A DNA stretch of 64,000 bases from Bacillota bacterium (GTDB lineage: Bacteria; Bacillota; Limnochordia; DTU087; JAAYGB01). The notes under the pieces were generated by a model. It worked only from the letters and a program-made list of their open reading frames with translations. It was not told the DNA's origin and did not search any database. A program made the translations under genes and the position numbers. This document shows, piece by piece, positions 62,465 to 64,000 of the stretch. Location of the stretch: contig JAAYGB010000006.1 of NCBI GenBank assembly GCA_012727955.1, forward strand, positions 62,001-126,000, given 5' to 3'. How positions within the stretch are numbered: position 1 is the stretch's first letter; each line of letters begins with the position of its first letter.

Positions 62465-63814
62465 CTACCTACCAGCGGGGCTGGAGTAAAGTGGTTCACT
62501 GCTAGAGGATCGATCAGTAAGCCTTCTGCTCTTGGCTGCGCCCACTGCGAAAACCAGGGCTTCGGTGATCGGGAAGGTCAGCCACACACCATTGATTCCC
62601 CAAAGAAGCGACAGGAGAAGGGCCAGCGGTACAACCACGATTAGCCCCCTCAGGATAGAGATCAGAAATCCTGTCTTCGGTTCTTCGATGGCGCTGAAGA
62701 AGGAGGACAACAGGATATTGATTCCGGCGAAGACAAAGCCGGTGAAGTAGATCAAGAGCCCGTTGGTAGCAATAGACCGCAGGAGCTCATCGTTATCACG
62801 ATTGAAGAGATCGGCGATGTCTTCACCGAAGAGAAGGATGACAAGGTAGAGGGCCACAGCCAGTCCAAAGGAAAGGACAACGGCCCAGCGAAGCAAACGC
62901 TTAGAGGTGTCCACCTCACCTCGACCGTAGTAATGGCTTACCAGGGGCTGGATCCCTTGGCCGATGCCGGTGAAGATCGCGGCGGCAATCAGGGACAAAT
63001 TCGCGATGATCCCATAGGCGGCAACGGCAACATTGCCCGACAGGCCCAGCAGTAGCAAATTGAATACAATCAATACCACCGCCGAGGCCACTTCAGAAAC
63101 AAAGGATGAAATACCCAGGGCGCAAATGTTAGACCAGAGGTGGAGACCGCCGGTACCCTTCTGCCAATGGAATCCGTTTTTCTCCTTGATGAAGTAGGGA
63201 GACATCACTGCCATACTGATGATGGGCGCCAATCCTGTGGCAAAGGCAGCGCCGAACATTCCCATACCCCAGGGGAAGATGAAAATGTAGTCCAGGATAA
63301 CATTGGCGATGCTTCCCGTCAGCATTCCCGCCATGGCGGTATTGGGACTGCCATCATTGCGAATGAAGGCGATTAAGATGTTATTCAAGATGAAACCGGG
63401 TGCAAAGCACAGAATGGTTTTCAGATAGGTTGTCGTTAGTGGTAGGATGCTCCCATCGGCTCCCAGCAGCTGAGCCAGGGGCTCTGCCAGCAAAGCACCC
63501 ACTAGGAAATAAAGTAATCCCACTAACAACCCCAGTTGAACCGTTACCGTAAAGGTCCGGTTGCCTTCCTCCTCAGAGTGGTTACCCGACCTTTGCAGGT
63601 TATACCGGGTGGCACCGCCGATCCCCAACATCAGGCCGGTACCGTTAATGATACTGGAGATGGAGATTGCCAGGTTGAGGGCAGCCAAACCCTCCGCGCC
63701 GATCCCATTGGCCACAAAGAAGGTATCGGCAAGAATATAGCCGCACAGCCCCAGCATCCCCAACACGTTCAGCGACACATACTTGGAAAAGCTGGTAAGT
63801 AGTTGGGTGGTCAT
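62465..63814 (-). CDS. MATE family multidrug efflux transporter
   Basis: 449 residues from ATG 63814 with AAGGAAGGA upstream; the in-frame ATG 63832 would include this site. Twelve hydrophobic segments in two homologous halves, with MATE features such as VSLNVLGMLGLCGYILADTFFVA, GIGGATRYNLQRSGN, AFIRNDGSPNTAMAGMLTGSIANVILDYIFIF and IGQGIQPLVSHYYGRGE. MATE proteins export cationic drugs or metabolites by Na+ or H+ antiport. It is transcribed alone from a promoter about 140 bases upstream, and a terminator sits immediately before the ribosome binding site. It is unrelated in detail to the decayed MATE gene at 6629. Confidence 0.93.
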   Translation of the reverse strand: MTTQLLTSFSKYVSLNVLGMLGLCGYILADTFFVANGIGAEGLAALNLAISISSIINGTGLMLGIGGATRYNLQRSGNHSEEEGNRTFTVTVQLGLLVGLLYFLVGALLAEPLAQLLGADGSILPLTTTYLKTILCFAPGFILNNILIAFIRNDGSPNTAMAGMLTGSIANVILDYIFIFPWGMGMFGAAFATGLAPIISMAVMSPYFIKEKNGFHWQKGTGGLHLWSNICALGISSFVSEVASAVVLIVFNLLLLGLSGNVAVAAYGIIANLSLIAAAIFTGIGQGIQPLVSHYYGRGEVDTSKRLLRWAVVLSFGLAVALYLVILLFGEDIADLFNRDNDELLRSIATNGLLIYFTGFVFAGINILLSSFFSAIEEPKTGFLISILRGLIVVVPLALLLSLLWGINGVWLTFPITEALVFAVGAAKSRRLTDRSSSSEPLYSSPAGR

Positions 63815-63833
63815 GATCCTTCCTTCCTTCATA

Positions 63834-63890
63834 AAAAAAGTGCCTGGTCACATTCCTTCTAAGACCTAACGGAATGTGGACAGACACTGA
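63834..63890 (-). terminator. Leader terminator (attenuator) of MATE gene
   Basis: On the minus strand AGTG-CTG-CACATTCC pairs with GGAATGTG-CAG-CACT (two short internal mismatched steps), directly followed by seven T. It ends about ten bases before the MATE ribosome binding site. A second hairpin, TCCCTT pairing with AAGGGA, precedes it. This layout is that of a transcription-attenuated leader. Confidence 0.8.
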
Positions 63891-63950
63891 TTCCCTTACC
63901 CGGTGGCAAGGGATAGCGTTTAGATAATATTCGGCACTATTTCCGCTAAC

Positions 63951-63979
63951 AGCATACCAAGGGATCGGGCCGTTGTCAA
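63951..63979 (-). promoter_or_regulatory. Sigma-A promoter of MATE gene
   Basis: On the minus strand TTGACA (63979-63974), a 17-base spacer and TATGCT (63956-63951). Transcription would start near 63944, giving a leader of about 100 bases before the attenuator T tract. Confidence 0.75.
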
Positions 63980-64000
63980 CGGTGGACCCCGTTGGTCCCC

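Noticed and set aside
1-64000. CRISPR arrays, insertion sequences, prophage, tRNA or rRNA genes
   Set aside because: Looked for spaced repeats, transposase or integrase motifs and RNA gene cores on both strands; none seen.

Overview
The window looks like a chromosomal segment of a spore-former-type Bacillota, plausibly an uncultured anaerobe of the Limnochordia kind (inference only). Supporting signs are strong GGAGG-type ribosome binding sites, frequent GTG and TTG starts, two Spo0E-like small proteins, a mother-cell-type promoter module in front of two small genes, LrgAB, several c-di-GMP proteins and many carbohydrate-type ABC transporters. There are no rRNA, tRNA, phage, integrase, transposase or CRISPR signals. 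Most of the window is ordinary metabolic accessory DNA, and uptake and breakdown of glycans dominate it.

Layout. 1-0.85 kb: two small minus-strand genes, one encoding an Arg/Asp-repeat protein cut by the window edge, share a 38-base upstream module. 0.85-1.5 kb: gene-free, with a good promoter followed closely by a terminator hairpin. 1.5-5.6 kb: Spo0E-like protein, a frameshifted PAS-PilZ-HD-GYP protein and a PAS-GGDEF-HD-GYP protein (c-di-GMP turnover). 5.6-9 kb: amidohydrolase, a decayed MATE transporter and a NahK-like sugar kinase. 9.1-18.5 kb: a GntR/FCD regulator followed by a complete Dpp-type ABC transporter operon that contains a GHL6-type glycosidase, so the cargo is more likely a glycoside than a peptide. 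18.5-24.8 kb, minus strand: membrane GGDEF protein, GH32 fructan hydrolase, a Stealth sugar-phosphate transferase and an S9 peptidase. 24.9-29.1 kb: an orphan solute-binding protein with a damaged start, a methyltransferase pseudogene and lrgAB. 29.5-39.5 kb: an alpha-mannoside locus with two nearly identical binding proteins, MalFG-type permeases, GH38 and GH92 mannosidases. 39.4-41.7 kb: DUF4886 SGNH hydrolase, CheX translationally coupled to bacteriohemerythrin, and a SHOCT protein.

42.2-45.8 kb: binding protein plus DppBC with no ATPases. 45.9-50.5 kb: acyltransferase, a second Spo0E-like protein and a three-gene cluster of metallohydrolase, SelA/DgaE-like PLP enzyme and RidA. 50.8-59.7 kb: a second complete Dpp-type system with a further binding protein behind it. 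59.7-64 kb: coiled-coil/glycine-zipper protein, aldo/keto reductase, aminoglycoside-phosphotransferase-fold kinase, and an intact MATE transporter whose leader carries a promoter and an intrinsic terminator.

How the parts fit: four long family-5 binding proteins have the same N-terminal signature but only two ATPase pairs are present, so ATPases and permeases are probably shared between binding proteins. Binding-protein genes are repeatedly followed by a stem-loop before the next gene, which would set expression of the binding protein above that of the permeases. The most interesting items are the GntR-GHL6-Dpp operon, the tandem binding-protein pair of the mannoside locus, the metallohydrolase-PLP-RidA cluster, the MATE leader attenuator, and the Arg/Asp-repeat gene that can only be read on the minus strand.
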